From Juglans regia (taxonomy: Eukaryota > Streptophyta > Magnoliopsida > Fagales > Juglandaceae): a stretch of 64,000 nucleotides of DNA. Shown in pieces: positions 32,411-55,520 of this stretch (positions are counted from its first letter, which is position 1; every line of letters begins with the position of its first letter). A model generated the notes under the pieces. That model did no database searches, was not told the origin of the DNA, and saw nothing but the letters and a program-made list of their open reading frames with translations. The translations under genes and the position numbers were made by a program. The stretch lies in assembly GCF_001411555.2 (NCBI RefSeq), contig NC_049916.1:4402001-4466000 (forward strand). Reading direction: 5' to 3'.

Positions 32411-35400
32411 CACAGAAAAGTTGAACATATATGCATATATGGCCCACAAACAAATCAATAGCCCATCGTAGTAGTAGTAGTAATAATAATAAATAATATT
32501 TTTAATTTTTGGTGTTACATTATTTAAAAAGAAATTAAATAAATTTAAAATCTACAAAAAATTATTTTTATAAAAAGAAGGTAGTAACATGAGAAGTGTA
32601 ATATTGCTTAGGTGATTTTCTTTTTGAGTAATGCTATGAAAATCGATGATGAATCTATAAAATTTGATCGATTAGTAAAAATGTATTTTTTTTTTATTTT
32701 TTTATTTCTTATATATCTTTAAATATTTTTTAAAAATTAAAAAAATCAATTTATTAATAATCACTTCCTTAATTCTTAAATAAAAAAAAATTTTATCAGT
32801 AATTTTTAGCAATTTTTTTAGAATTTAAGGTATTTTCAGAAGAGAAAACAGAAAGAAAAACAAAAGAACTGCCTCGTCATGTACTTATTAAACCCATTTT
32901 TTATCTTGGCTCAGTTCTCAAAGCGAGGGTGAGGGTGAGGGTGAGGGTGAGAGGTGTCTGATATCCAGTGGCTAAAGAGGAAGGAGTTCTGAAGAGTATC
33001 ATTTAAAGAGGAATGAACTTCGATTGCATTCCCTGAGAGAATATATTCTGTCACTTTAGTTAACCTTCTCTCTGATTTCGAATGCATGGAATGGAATTAT
33101 GGGCCACGGTTTTGTATACAGTCATGAAATTATTTTAGTTTTATAAAATACTTTAGGTTGTAATATTTTTTTTCTATTGACGTTACTAAATGGATTTCAT
33201 TCTTAGGTTGTAATACTTTTAGTTTTTACCCTAGATTTCATTCTTAGTCATACTTGCTAAATGGATTTCCTTTCGTTTATCTTCACAAAACTTCTCAACT
33301 CAATGAGGCAAGTTATTCATCAATCAGCCATCTAAACGAAAAACTAATTAAAATTTGATGCTTATCACCGGAGATCACCAAAAAAAAAGAAAAAAACTTT
33401 TATGAATAACCTCACAAATTGATGTGCCTTGATATCGTACGTCAAATTGTAAAGTTCTTTTTATTATAAAATAAATCTAACGTATCACATCTAGATACGT
33501 TACATTGTGAGTTTGCTTTTATGAAATCTTTTTGTGGATCTTAAGTCACATATCACTTTACTACTTATATAATACTGTTGATGTCGTGTTTTGCACACCC
33601 TTGAACCAGGCTCCAACAATTCAGGTCTTTATGACGGGCCCTGCAAAGAGAAGGACGAATGCGGCTTGAGAGGGCGGCCTGGGGGCGGGAAGCTTCCGAT
33701 GTCAAAGTCAGTAAATGTTTTTGGAGTACAATAAATAAGGAAACTTAAAAAACTAGAGATGATCCTCGTACCTAGGATTAACTATTTATACTAGAAGTTT
33801 GGTGAGTAGATCAAGTATGTAGCTATGGGATCTGAAATCCTCGTACTATTCATTCTGTCATATCCTTTAAATGTGGCCTGGTCCTACGACGGTTCCATTA
33901 ATGCGGTGTGCCACCCAGGCGACAGGGCCATTAAATTCGATGTAGTACTCCAACATTCTTCTCCTAGTCCGTCCATGCTTTCCCTATCAGCAGATCAACG
34001 ATCCTCCGCACATTGCGTATGCTAAGTGGGTGGGCACTTGATGTCTGGACATTATCTGAGGAATCTAGACCATCGAGTCCCAACGAGTTCCATCTCCTGC
34101 TGCACTGTCCCCCTTTCCAGGGGGTTCTGGGCCTCCGCGCGGGGGTGGGGGGGGGGGGGATGTTTTATAGTTTTGTATATTGTTACATATAGAAAAATGC
34201 CATCATCATTCTTTTATCGTCATTCCTTGATGTAGCATAAAAAAGATTAATATACAAGTGAAATATAACAAACATTTTTTCAATAAATTGATACGATACA
34301 ACGGGATAATGAAATGATTAATAGCATTTCTCTTTGGGATATAAACCAATAAGTGGAAATATTATAAGCTAATTGTTTAAAAATAAAACCACTCCAAGTA
34401 GTTGTAATTGGAGATGACAAAATACAAAACAGAAACAATATTTTTCAATATGGATATATGGAAAAGGCAGAAATTAGGACGGCAATGGGACTGTCCTTGA
34501 AACATCTTTGAAGGCTCCAAGTAGTAGTACTGAAGGAAACAAATAAGCCGATGTTCACATGGGGGAGACGGGTGGGGGTGGGGGATTTGCCAAATGGGTT
34601 AGGCTTGGCTTCAGCTTTCAAAGTCAGGCTCATAATCATGAACCAGAGTTGGATGTGGGTCTCCCCTCTTGCCACCTAATTGTGTAGTCTTTTCCAAACT
34701 GAGTCACCCCTTTCCCATACCCAGTCCTCTTTCTCTGTACCATAATCTTCCTTTCTTTAAAACCTTTTCAGTTATCTGCAGTGGTACATGGGAATAATAT
34801 TCTGAAAGGAGCTGTTCAGTCTCTATCCATGGACTATGGAAAGAAAAATATTATTATTCTTTTACTATCTTCAATCACATCAATGGAATGTGATTGATTT
34901 ATGAAGTCATTAAAAACGTGCAACACATCTAAGGAGGAAGAGTAGATTGCTCTTGCAAGGATTTTGCCAAGGCTGCTGGTGGTAGGCTCATCGATTTGAA
35001 ACGGAAAAGAAAGAAGAAAACACTTGCACCAACTACATGAATACAAAGCTTGCCTTGTCAGAACATGCAAGACAACCCCATTGCAATCGAGAATTTCCCT
35101 TGTTTTTGGATGGTAGCTCCTTGCCTCTTTCCCCTACTTTCACAGTAACCTGCTGCTCACATTTGTATTGTCTACATTGTTCCTTCCTTTTTTCCAAGCA
35201 CAAAGTTTAAGATATATTTGAAAGCGTGACTGGATACAAAGTAACCTGCTGTATGTGATTCTGTTCAATTCATCTGTGGTAACACATCCACGATCTTCAG
35301 ATTTTGCTAGGGACTACCTTTTGAAACTGCAACAATAAACATGAAAATACACTGACAAAAATTGGAGACAATTGTATTGATTTCTAAGTACCCAAAATCA

Positions 35401-35536
35401 ATACATGTCAATTTTTCCTAACAATGATTCCCAGCATGTCATAAAAATATAAAGGCAGAAACAACCTCATCTCCTCTTCATCCCCGGTGGCAATTAAAAG
35501 AAGGAAAAAGTAAACCAGCCCAAGTTTTCCCAAGAA
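32411..35536. other. Spacer between the unknown gene and LACS9
   Basis: 32630-32815 is an AT-rich MITE-like stretch (left AATGCTATGAAAATCGATGATG). 32920-32955 holds four copies of GTGAGG. 34140-34160 is a G-run. 34400-35536 has only short ORFs without family features; the LACS9 3' UTR should extend left from 35536. The LTR-like stretch is listed separately. Confidence 0.5.
33570..34170 (+). mobile_element. Probable LTR-retrotransposon remnant
   Basis: TGATGTCGTGTTTTGCACACC with a GC-rich body (GAGAGGGCGGCCTGGGGGCGGG; AATGCGGTGTGCCACCCAGG) stands out from AT-rich flanks and resembles plant LTR sequence. No paired LTR, primer site or target duplication was found. Confidence 0.35.
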
Positions 35537-45892
<10,356 letters not shown>

Positions 45893-46880
45893 ATTTGGAC
45901 AGCTATATGGCCCCAACAGTCCACCAATTTAAATCCTGAAACAGGGTTAAATCCACTCAATGATAAATTCAACCCAAAATCCAAGTCCATGACAAACATA
46001 AAACCAAATGTTACAAGTAAAAATCAGATAAAAATGCAAATTCAACTAAAATGTTGATATTTGTAAATCATAACAACGAACTAGCAAATGTCAATGCCAC
46101 CCTGTCAAAAATTTTGAATATCTTAACGGATCTATAAGTTCAGAAACGAAACAGGGAGTACAGCATAGAACCTTAGATACGAACACATAAGCATTTTCTT
46201 TCAAAGATAGTAAAATATCTCAAACTGATTGAGTTACAGAAAGAGGATATCTTGGATTATGATGCTAATGAACTTGAAAAAATACGAATAAAATAGTCGA
46301 TGAGTCATGAAAAATTTTGAGGGGGAGACTTACGCGTATATCACAATCAATCGACACATAGTAAGGCAACTTTCGAAAATCAATATAGTTTGATGGACTC
46401 CTTGCAGATATATACAAAGGCCAATATAAGGACAGAGGGGAAGATAATAATCACAGCAAACATGAACTTAAAACAAGATATAAACAAATCCAATACGCTT
46501 GATACTAAAAAGAAAAAACAAATATTTTCAAGGAGAAAGCAATGTAAGTAGCGCATAGAAAAAAGGAAAAATAAAAACATAAGAATCATAAGTTGCAGGA
46601 AACCACTAAACATGGGAAACCCATTTCAGAAAACAAATTAGTGAACCTGAAAGTATCTTCAGTTCTGGGCTCTGAAGCGGAAGAGCAGAAAAACAAAAAC
46701 AGGTATCAAGTGATCAGCATTGCGAGAATTCAAGCAATGAACTGGAAACCAAGAGTTTGAAAAGGATTATAAAGGGCCCAGAGATCGAAAACGGTGACTT
46801 ACTAGTGCTGGAGTAGGGTTGGAGGCGGATAGTTGAGGCGGAGAAATCAAAGGGAAGAAGGTTTGGAGTTTCAGAAGGAG
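45893..46880 (-). other. LACS9 5' UTR and its intron (inferred)
   Basis: The UTR probably runs from about 46880 to a GTAAGT-type donor at 46802, with an acceptor (TTTCAG) at 45936 and 43 further UTR bases before the ATG. The splice sites are consistent, but no transcript is available. Confidence 0.5.
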
Positions 46881-47696
46881 CTGTCTGTGTACTGTTTTTT
46901 GTTGCCAAAATATACATAACATAAATACGCGGTCGAGAGAGAGTGGCAAAAATGTAAATTGCGGACCATTTGTTGTTGTTGTTTCTGGAATCTGTACACG
47001 TGGTGATGTGTGTTTTTCGTTGGTGGACCTGGGCCATTCAATCTGTGTGATGGAAAGTGTAGGATGCCGATTTGGATTCTCAAATCATAGCCGTCCAAAA
47101 GGAGAGACAAAAAAGCAATGTCTTTGGTTACTCAGAACGGCAATCCCAAGTGTCAATTTCATGAAGCTGGAGGTTGTGGTGTGTGTTTTTATGGACCACC
47201 AGATTTCTAAAAAACTTCCAACCTAATCACATAAAAAGATAAATTTTTTAATAATCGACTTGTCTCTTTTTTAAAAAAAATATATAGTGCTTACACAACT
47301 GTATATAACATTATTTAATATAATATAGATCAGACTTGATTTGTTTAAAGAAAAATTCTATTTGCAATCTCTAAATAGAAATTGTATATGTAAACTCTTC
47401 ATTAAATAAAAAAAATTATCATTTTGATAAGGATATTATTATAAATTTTAAAAATTTTAAAAATAAAATTGATTATACTTGTAATACAATCCCCAAATAA
47501 AGACTGTACTTGCTCTTGCTCAAACTGACCCAATTCCATTTTATTGATTATATTTTTTTACAGTTTTAATAATTATTGTTAAATTCAAACGACGGAAATC
47601 AAGTTCATAAATTAATACGGCTAAGTACTAGTTTGATTTCATAAACTTTTTAAACTACTTTATCTCATCTTAATATTTAAATTACTATTTTTAATT

Positions 47697-48050
47697 TTGT
47701 ACCGTACTGATCGGTACGGTTGAAATTTTCCGTACCAGCCGCTCGGCCGGTACAGGTATCATATATATTTTGTACCGGCCGATATTTCGGCCTTCATTTT
47801 TTTTTTTCAAACTACATGCTTATTTTTTTACTTCCAATTCAAACTAAGCTATTTATAATTTATATATGTGTATTTATATATAATTTATTCATATATAGAC
47901 TATTATTTTAGAATATAATTTATATATATTTATATATAATTTATTCATATATCGATTATCTCGAAATGGTATAAGAAACGGTACCGATACCGAAATATTT
48001 CATTCCAGTGCCTTGACCGGTACAGCTTTCGGTACGGTATTCAAAATATT
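47697..48050. mobile_element. MITE-like element rich in GTACCGG palindromes
   Basis: The left end ATTTTGTACCGTACTGATCGGTACGG pairs with the right end GGTACAGCTTTCGGTACGGTATTCAAAATAT. The inner part holds repeated GGTACCG/CCGGTAC words and an AT-rich centre. It sits inside what looks like a degraded CATCTC-family MITE (47640-48360). Confidence 0.55.
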
Positions 48051-50180
48051 GATTCAAATACCATTCAAACATAAACATTTTCCAATTTTCAATTTTCAGT
48101 TTTTTCATCTAATTATTACTTAATTATTACAACTTTCTCAAACTCTTAAAAAAATAAAATAAAATAATTCAATTTTTTCAAGTACTACAACAAAAATTAT
48201 ATTAAAAGATTATATTTTAATCTTTTTTAACTTTATAATTTTTTAATTCAACTTTTTCTTTCTTCTTTTCCAAATTTTTATAAAAGTTTTAACTCAAACT
48301 ATTTTACTATTATTTATAAATTTATCATCTCATCTCATTTTTATAATCAAATAAGACCTAAATATAATACTGCATTAGATTTATTTTATACTAAAACAAA
48401 TTTAGTAATTTAATATACTACAATAAGCCACATCAGCATGTAACTTATTTAGATAAAACATTTAAGTAGAATCGAAACATTTAAATTGTAACGAATGTTT
48501 AAAATCAAAAGAAGTCTAGATAATAGAATACCTTATAACTTATGTGCGATGTACAAATAATGCATTTTTTAATTTTCTATTTATGAAAAATATTTAAATA
48601 GAGAATTGTAAATATCTTGATTTTAGTAGCTAAAACTACACAAGGAGTGTTGAACAGTTAATTCGAAGCACCATTGTTGTTAAATATTTCACTTGATAAT
48701 TATTCTGCATATATCCTAATCCCGACCAAATTATTTCATTCGAAATTATTGAAAAATATGATAAGATGAGATGATAATTTTATAAATAATAATTAAATAA
48801 AATAAAAATTTTAATTTTAATTTTTTTAAATCTTAAAATAATAATAATATTAAAAAATATATTTTAATAAAATTTTATTTAATTTTTAATTTATTTTATT
48901 TTATCTATAAAAATAAACGAGACTAATTCTATATAAAAATAAACGCTGAACTCCTAAATGAAGCCGAAGCCTCATGATGTGAAGTCCACGTGTATAAATG
49001 GATGGTTGACACTTGTAGAAATCCCATAGATGCATTGCCTCCCTTGTCAATCCTTCCCAGGCATGACCTTGTATGATTGTATCTGTACTCCATGATCCTA
49101 ACAGTGTAAGTAACTGCAGCACGCCCAAGTTTTTTTCTTTTTCTTTTTTAATTGCTTTTTGGATATGCTCAATTTCATTACAGTTTTTTTAAATTAATTA
49201 TTATAAATTTTTTAAAAATTTTAAATAAAATATAAAAAATAATTTCATTTTTTTTAATCTTAAAATAAAAATAATATTAAAAAAATATTATATTCTCAAA
49301 TTTTAATAAATATTTAATTTAAATTATTTTATTATTATTCACACATCTTCTTATTATTATTTATAAAATTATATCTCTATCTCATTCTAAAAATATCTAG
49401 TTGAAAATCAATCTTTTAAGCAGCTCTATGTAGGAGCATTCCAGAGTTCCAAAGTTGACCATTTGACCTGGATATGATTACAATTCCACTACTTGGGCGA
49501 GCGCAAAAGTCTAAAATCAATAAAAGGTAGGAAATTATGAGCCTACAGTACAGATTCAGCAGAAAGATTCAAACCAACAATAAAAGGGGAGAGTCCCGTT
49601 GTGTCAGATCACTCTCATTATATTAGTTAAATTAAAGTATATTTTTTATGAATATAAAATAAATTTAACATTTAATTTTTATATTTACATAAATTTTTAT
49701 ATTAGAATAGTCATTTTTTATTAGATAATAATAAAATAATATAAGATAAATTTAATTTTGATTATTCACATCAAATCTCTAAATTGGATTATCCATTTAT
49801 TCATTATATAGTAATGAGTAATTAATAATTTTAAAAATTTTTTAATTTTTTTAATTATGAATTTATTTTATTTTATTATATTTTACTATTCATAATATTA
49901 TATATTAATTAGTAATTGTATTCTAATTATATTTTTTCAATTGTCATTTAAAATGGAGAGAGAAATAATTGATTTAAAAAGAGAGAGAAAGAAATAATAT
50001 AAAAGGGATTTGATGAATGAATAGTGTGTTCCAAATTTGAAAATTAGTTTAGACTTTACTGTAGCTATATTCCAAATATTTGGAATATAGCTAATTCAAT
50101 GTGAGAGATTTTATGACCTAATAGCTAAATTCTCATTGGATTTAGCTTTTAACTAATCCAATGAGAATGCTCATGGAAAC

Positions 50181-50702
50181 TTAGAAGCATTGGCAAGTCA
50201 AAATTTTGGTTACAAATTGAGATTTTAGCTAAAATTAAAATTATTGAAGATATTAAATTATATTAAACTATCTATTTTAAAATTAAAATAATAATATAAT
50301 ATTATATATTTTAATAATAATTTTTTTTTATGTTTTGTAAATATTAATTTAATTTTTACTTAAAATTATTATTTTCTAACTATTTTTTATATCAATCTAA
50401 TTATCCAATATAATATAACATTGTTTACAAAAAAATATTTTATGAAAGAACCATATGATATAGCCTTGTTTACTAATGAAAGTTTAAAAAAAAAAGTTAA
50501 TAAAGCCTTTTTAATTTTGTGAATAAAATATAGATTTGATAGATGAATAGTAAATCTCCGACTTTGAAAATTCATTTAGAGTTACTATAGCTCAAAATTT
50601 AAACTAAAGATTTTTGGCTTGCCTATTGCGGGTCATTTATACAAAACTTAGTTATATTTTAAATTTTACTGACATTTGACTAATCCAATACCAGTGCTCT
50701 TA
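50181..50702. mobile_element. MITE with AGCAYTGG...AGTCAAA inverted ends
   Basis: The left TAGAAGCATTGGCAAGTCAAAA mirrors the right TTTGACTAATCCAATACCAGTGCTCTTA. A similar right end (AACTAATCCAATGAGAATGCTCAT) ends just before it at 50175, so two related elements seem to lie side by side. Confidence 0.5.
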
Positions 50703-51092
50703 GATTCCGATAAAATTATCTCGGACACATAATCACAATAAAGATAAAGCTCAAGTTCGTCTATTTAAGGCTCCACCAAACTCAAAATCAAGCCATATAA
50801 CTTGTTCAAAAATATCAAACCACTCTCTTTGTTTAGCTCTATAAATACAAAATTTTCTCAACCAAAATCCCTTCAGTTTAAGCACCATTTTCTTTATAAT
50901 TCAGTTATTAGAAACTGTTATATACATGTAAGCATTCAGATAAGAGGGGAAAACACCAAACAAATACAAGACAAAGACAACACCACCTTTAGATAAATAG
51001 GCTTACAGGAAATTTCTAGGCTTCGTTGCTGCAGATATTTCTTCGACAAGAAAAGAACATATAAAACAAGCTTGCTCGAGCTGCCGAGCATG

Positions 51093-52714
51093 TCACGTGA
51101 AAAACGGCGTACCATTTTCTTCACAAGATGAAGGCTGTAAGGCACGGATTTTGATGTCATATTTTCTTTGACTTGAAACTTCATTGCCAGAGGAAGAGTC
51201 GGATGCATCCGTCACAAGAGGTTGCAATGATGTACAATCATTGCAAGCAATTCCAATCGGGTTAGCACACTTGCGGCAAAGAAGTTTGGTTCTCCGGCGG
51301 ATCAAACCCCAAGAGTGCTTAGAAAAGTGGGGTATGCATTGGATTTCATCAACCTGAGTAAATCTGCTCTCGTCAATATAAAAGAAAGATATGATCCCTG
51401 TCTTTATAGATTTCCCGTATTTAGAGCCAATGGTTGAGGTGTTCCGATCGCCAGAGCTTAGGTTCAGTTCATACCCACAAGAACCACAGCTGCACGAAAT
51501 AGACCATTGTCATTGCCATGTAAAGAACCATCTTAACATCTGTATACTACTACAACATAACAAAGACAAAAGCAACCAATATCCACGGGAAAATCAACAT
51601 TGTGTCCCTCTCAGCTTGAACATGACGATGTCAGTCACTAAAAACAAGGTGATGAGACATTGAGAGATTAAAAAACTAGTCAGACTTTGATGATATAACA
51701 GAGATGATTTTAGAGATAAAGGCATCATAAACTCAAGAGAGGCAATGTTTCAAATTTTGTACAGTGGTAACATTCTATTCTTGTAATGGCAGAAACCACC
51801 CCTGGACATGTAGTATTCTATTTGTCCAGGGAGGGGAAAAGCATTGCAAATGCCATTTTCAGTCCAACCCCTTTTTCAATTACAATATGTCCAAGATCAA
51901 TAAGATAAAAGAGAAAACAACTTTCTTATGTAGAGGGCCTCGTTTGCATACAGAAACGGTTTCATCTCATTTCATCTTATCATTACAACTTTTTCAAATT
52001 TTTATACAAAATATAATCAATAATTCAATTTTTTCAAATCCTAAAATAATAATAACATTAAAAATAATATTCTAATAATATTTTATCCAACTTTCAACTT
52101 TTATCTAAAATTATCTCATCTCGATCTCACGTCTCTAAAATAATATAAAACAAGTTATAGTTGCAGATGAGGACCCCAAAACCCTCTACTTATTGAACTG
52201 AAATTTGAAGCAAATTTTCTAATTAAGGAAGATAAGCATCGAAGTGAGCGACGGATATGTATGATCAGCCACCAATTTGGATTGGTTCTATAAACGTTTT
52301 AATCACGGAAGTGGTAAATAGTTGACTATAAGTCTATAACCGATAAAAAAAAAAACCATCAAATTTGTGTATTCTGAGGGGAAAATAAAGAAGAAAACTT
52401 TAATAAAGTTGATTCTCCATGATCTTGCTTCCTATCAGCATCAACGATTATCAAACGAAGTCAATCCACAAGTGTTTTTCTACTGAGAAGATTGAAAATT
52501 ATGCGAAAATCAGGCGTCCCGGAAAAAAAAACCAATGAAAAAACAAAATTTATTTTTAAATCTGCAAACCAAGAGGCAATTAAGAGAGATAGAGAGGTTG
52601 GAACCTATAAGAAACATCCCTCCGAGAGGGATTAGGACAGGAGGAAGAAAAGGAACTGTGGCGGTGATTTGCGTTCAGATATCCGTCTTTGACAGACGTA
52701 GGCTCCTCCTCCAT
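51093..52714 (-). CDS. At4g08330-like zinc-knuckle protein, complete, two exons
   Basis: Exon 1 is 52714-52605 and exon 2 is 51489-51093, joined in phase to 168 residues. Exon 1 encodes MEEEPTSV...SRRDVSY; the splice completes RDVSYSCGSCGYELNL. Two CxxC pairs, C38/C41 and C108/C111 (LLCRKC), should bind one zinc. Between them are KYGKSIKTGIISFF and ESRFTQVDEIQCIPHFSKHSWG; after them come SDSSSGNEVSSQRKYDIKIR and ALQPSS. These match the plant family annotated as uncharacterized protein At4g08330, chloroplastic, which I recall from Arabidopsis and rice. No function is established to my knowledge. The start ATG at 52714 is the first in the frame; longer frames begin with non-ATG codons. The intron holds a MITE. 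Confidence 0.88.
51934..52135 (+). mobile_element. MITE, CATCTC family copy in the At4g08330-like intron
   Basis: Starts GGGCCTCGTTTGCATACAG, then TTTCATCTCATTTCATC and TTACAACTTTTTCAAAT, and ends in ATTATCTCATCTCGATCTC. Confidence 0.75.
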
Positions 52715-53900
52715 TTGATGTTCTAAGCAGAAGACTGCGATCGTACCTGTGACCGTGACGGTGAGAACCACCTCTTCGAAGCTACGGTTCCCCAGAGTGA
52801 AGAGAGGTGACCAAAGTTTGATCACCGATCCGGGTGACTTTAACGAATCGAGTTCTTAATTCGGATATCGCAGATGGAGCCGATGCGAAGCAGTTGAGAG
52901 AGAGAGAGAGAGAGACTGGAAAAGAGCGAAGTGAAATAAGAAATGAAGAAGGTGACCTTTCTCAGGGTAGGGATGGGTTTTGTGCCTCTCCTGTGACTTT
53001 ATCATCCTTATCCGACGTGGCCCAGGCGAAATTATTAGCACGACTACAATAATTTTTGCATTAAACATCTTTCATTTTCATAACATAATTTAATTGAAAA
53101 AATATATTACAAATTGAGAGTGCAGTATCCACGAGCAAAAACCTAACATTTTCATGATTAATTTTTTTTTTTTAAATATGCAAAATTATTATATTTTAAT
53201 ATTATTTTAATATTTAATTATTTAACTAAATATTTAATTTTATTTTAAAGTTAAAAACTTAAACTAGGACGGGAAAAAAAATATGAGAAAGGAATAGATC
53301 TTAATATTATTTTTTTATTATCTTACGTTTTATTTGTTTGATGCAATTATTAAATTTATTAGAAAATACTAGTTAAACTTATAAAAGTGACCGATTGATT
53401 TTTTTATTTTTAATTTTAATTTTAATTTTTTCTTTTACTTAATAGATAAGAAAGTAATTAAAAAAAAGAAGACAAAAATATAAAGGGTGCGGCTACTATG
53501 CTGCCCCATCTTGACCGCTAGGCGGTATACACCCAACAAAAAAAAAAAAAAAAAAAAAAATTCATATTTTTTAACATATTTAAATATATTTAAAAAATAA
53601 AAAAATACATTAATACATTTAAAATTACTTCCTTAGTCATTAAGTTAAAAAAAAATTTTTGATTAGCAGTCAAATGATGGTGTCAAAAAGAGTAGACATA
53701 ATAGTATTTTTCAAATATTAAAATACATTTGCATTTATCGTTTTGAATTCTTCGATCGGTCCTTGTAGCACTACCCAATTTATTACTATCCATAAATGCT
53801 TATTTCTCTCGATTTTTTCTAATTTAAACGTAAAAAAAAGTTATTCAATGCTAGTATTATTCATAAATTTACCATTGATTATAGAGTTGTGCTACACAGA

Positions 53901-54036
53901 AGCTCTACACCCTACACATCCACTTAAAAATATATGATTTTATTTTTTTATCCTCATATTTCAAATTCAATATGAAATATGAGGATAAAAAAGTAAAATC
54001 ACATATTTTTAAGTAGATGTGCAGGATGTGAGACTT
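53901..54036. mobile_element. Foldback element forming a long near-perfect hairpin
   Basis: The left arm 53901-53963 and right arm 53973-54036 are about 63 bp each, with only a 9-base loop. The inner 49 bp pair with 3 mismatches by my reading (CTTAAAAATATATGATTTTA against its complement, and ATCCTCATATTTCA perfectly). The outer part AGCTCTACACCCTACACAT pairs with ATGTGCAGGATGTGAGACT with more mismatches. It could be a MITE or a small-RNA hairpin. Confidence 0.8.
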
Positions 54037-55282
54037 ATGTTTAGAATTTTTCTTGATTATATTTGGTGATTGAGAAAATTCTACTGTTCCAAACAGATTC
54101 TTCAAACTTTACTTAAATTATTAATGAGAGTTAATTGGTGTACTTCAGTCATGCACGAGGCCAATGGCCCCCCAAGCAGTGGTCAATGCCAGTTATGAAT
54201 TGTGGACAAGAATAAAAAACAAAAATATCAAAAACTAAGAAAAATATACAATAGATCTTTGTTTTATATCATCAAATTCGAAGATGACTTGAGATGAGCT
54301 GAGATGGATTGTGAATAGTAATGAGATGAGTTGTGAATAGTAGTGAGATTTATGAGTTAAAGTTGTTGAATAGTAATGAATAGTAGTGAGATGAGTTGAG
54401 ATGAGTTGAGATGAGCTGAGATGACTTGCGAATCCAAACAAACCCTAATCTCATTTAAGATTTTATAATAACTACATTTTGTTTTTAGGTTTTATTTTAA
54501 GAAATTAAATTAGAATATAAGATGCACATTTGATTATTTCTCTTTTAAGGTTTATAATTATCGAGGTGAAACATATTTAACAAAAAAAAAAACCACATTC
54601 ATTAGATAGCTGACTACGCAGTACGCAATTCTACTGTTTAAAAACTTTTAAATATATGATGTTACTGCTATACATTATTCAGCAAAATACAAAACTTAGT
54701 TTATGGTTTACATATATTACCTAATTTTTATAATTCCTACATAGATTATTTTCATAGTTTAATGAATAAATCTTCACAATCTCCTCACATTCCACAATTT
54801 ACATTTTTTTTAATTTTTATTATTTTTTTCTTTTTATCAAATATTTATTATATGAATAATAAATAAAAAATTTGAAATAATTTAAAAAGAATAAACTAAA
54901 AAAAAATATTAAAAAATTTAAAAATATTAAAAAATGTGAATTGTAAAATATAGTAAAAGTTGTATAGCAAAACTCATCTGACCTCTCCAAATTTATAATC
55001 CTGATTTCGTCCCTAACTACGGTATCTGTGGATAGTGATACATTAACATTTGCATATTTGACAGAAAATAAGGATTTATTTTGTTAATATATATTATTAT
55101 ATATAAGAATAATATTAAATACAATTTTGAAATATATAAATTCTATACGCGCTGTTTAAAACTTCAGGGAAGATTAATCATTATAGTAATATATGAATTA
55201 AGGACGCGTTGTATTTTTTTTATTGAATAATGCTAAAGTCATCGTTGGAAGCTACGGCTGGTTTTAGCATGTATTGTTTTTA

Positions 55283-55520
55283 GTTCTTTTTTTTTATATA
55301 TATACTTTTAATAATTTTAAATATTTTAAAAAAATAAAAAAATTTACAATATTATAAAAAAATACTACCTTAATCACGAAATAAAACTTTTAGATTAAGG
55401 AAGTATTTTTTAATATTTGTTTTTTTACTTTATGATTAAAGAAATATTTTTTAATAATATTTTAATTTTTTTTAAATATTATAAATTTTTTATAAAAAAT
55501 AATTAAAAAAAACACATAAA
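55283..55520. mobile_element. AT-rich palindromic MITE core
   Basis: The half from TTTTATATATATACTTTTAA to AATACTACCTTAATCACG is mirrored by TTTATGATTAAAGAAATATT to AAAAAATAATTAAAAAAAAC. The non-palindromic flanks (AATGCTAAAGTCATCG; CTCTAGCGGTACTC) may be the true ends, at about 55229 and 55567. Confidence 0.5.

Larger units (their letters stand above)
46881..51092. other. LACS9 upstream region and MITE-rich spacer
   Basis: LACS9 promoter on the left, then AT-rich DNA. Besides the elements listed separately, 48740-48925 (inverted) and 49155-49400 look like degraded CATCTC-family MITEs, and 47225-47330 resembles the 56943-57112 family. No supported gene. Confidence 0.5.

Noticed and set aside
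32929..32955. Telomere-like GTGAGG repeat
   Set aside because: Only four units and not the plant TTTAGGG motif; an ordinary short minisatellite.
34445..34675. 76-residue minus-strand frame
   Set aside because: No recognisable domain, no splice partners and low complexity around it; it could be the LACS9 3' neighbourhood, but nothing supports coding.
45917..45940. Extension of the LACS9 start to codon 45916
   Set aside because: The codon there is TTG; the first ATG in the frame is at 45892 and fits the family.
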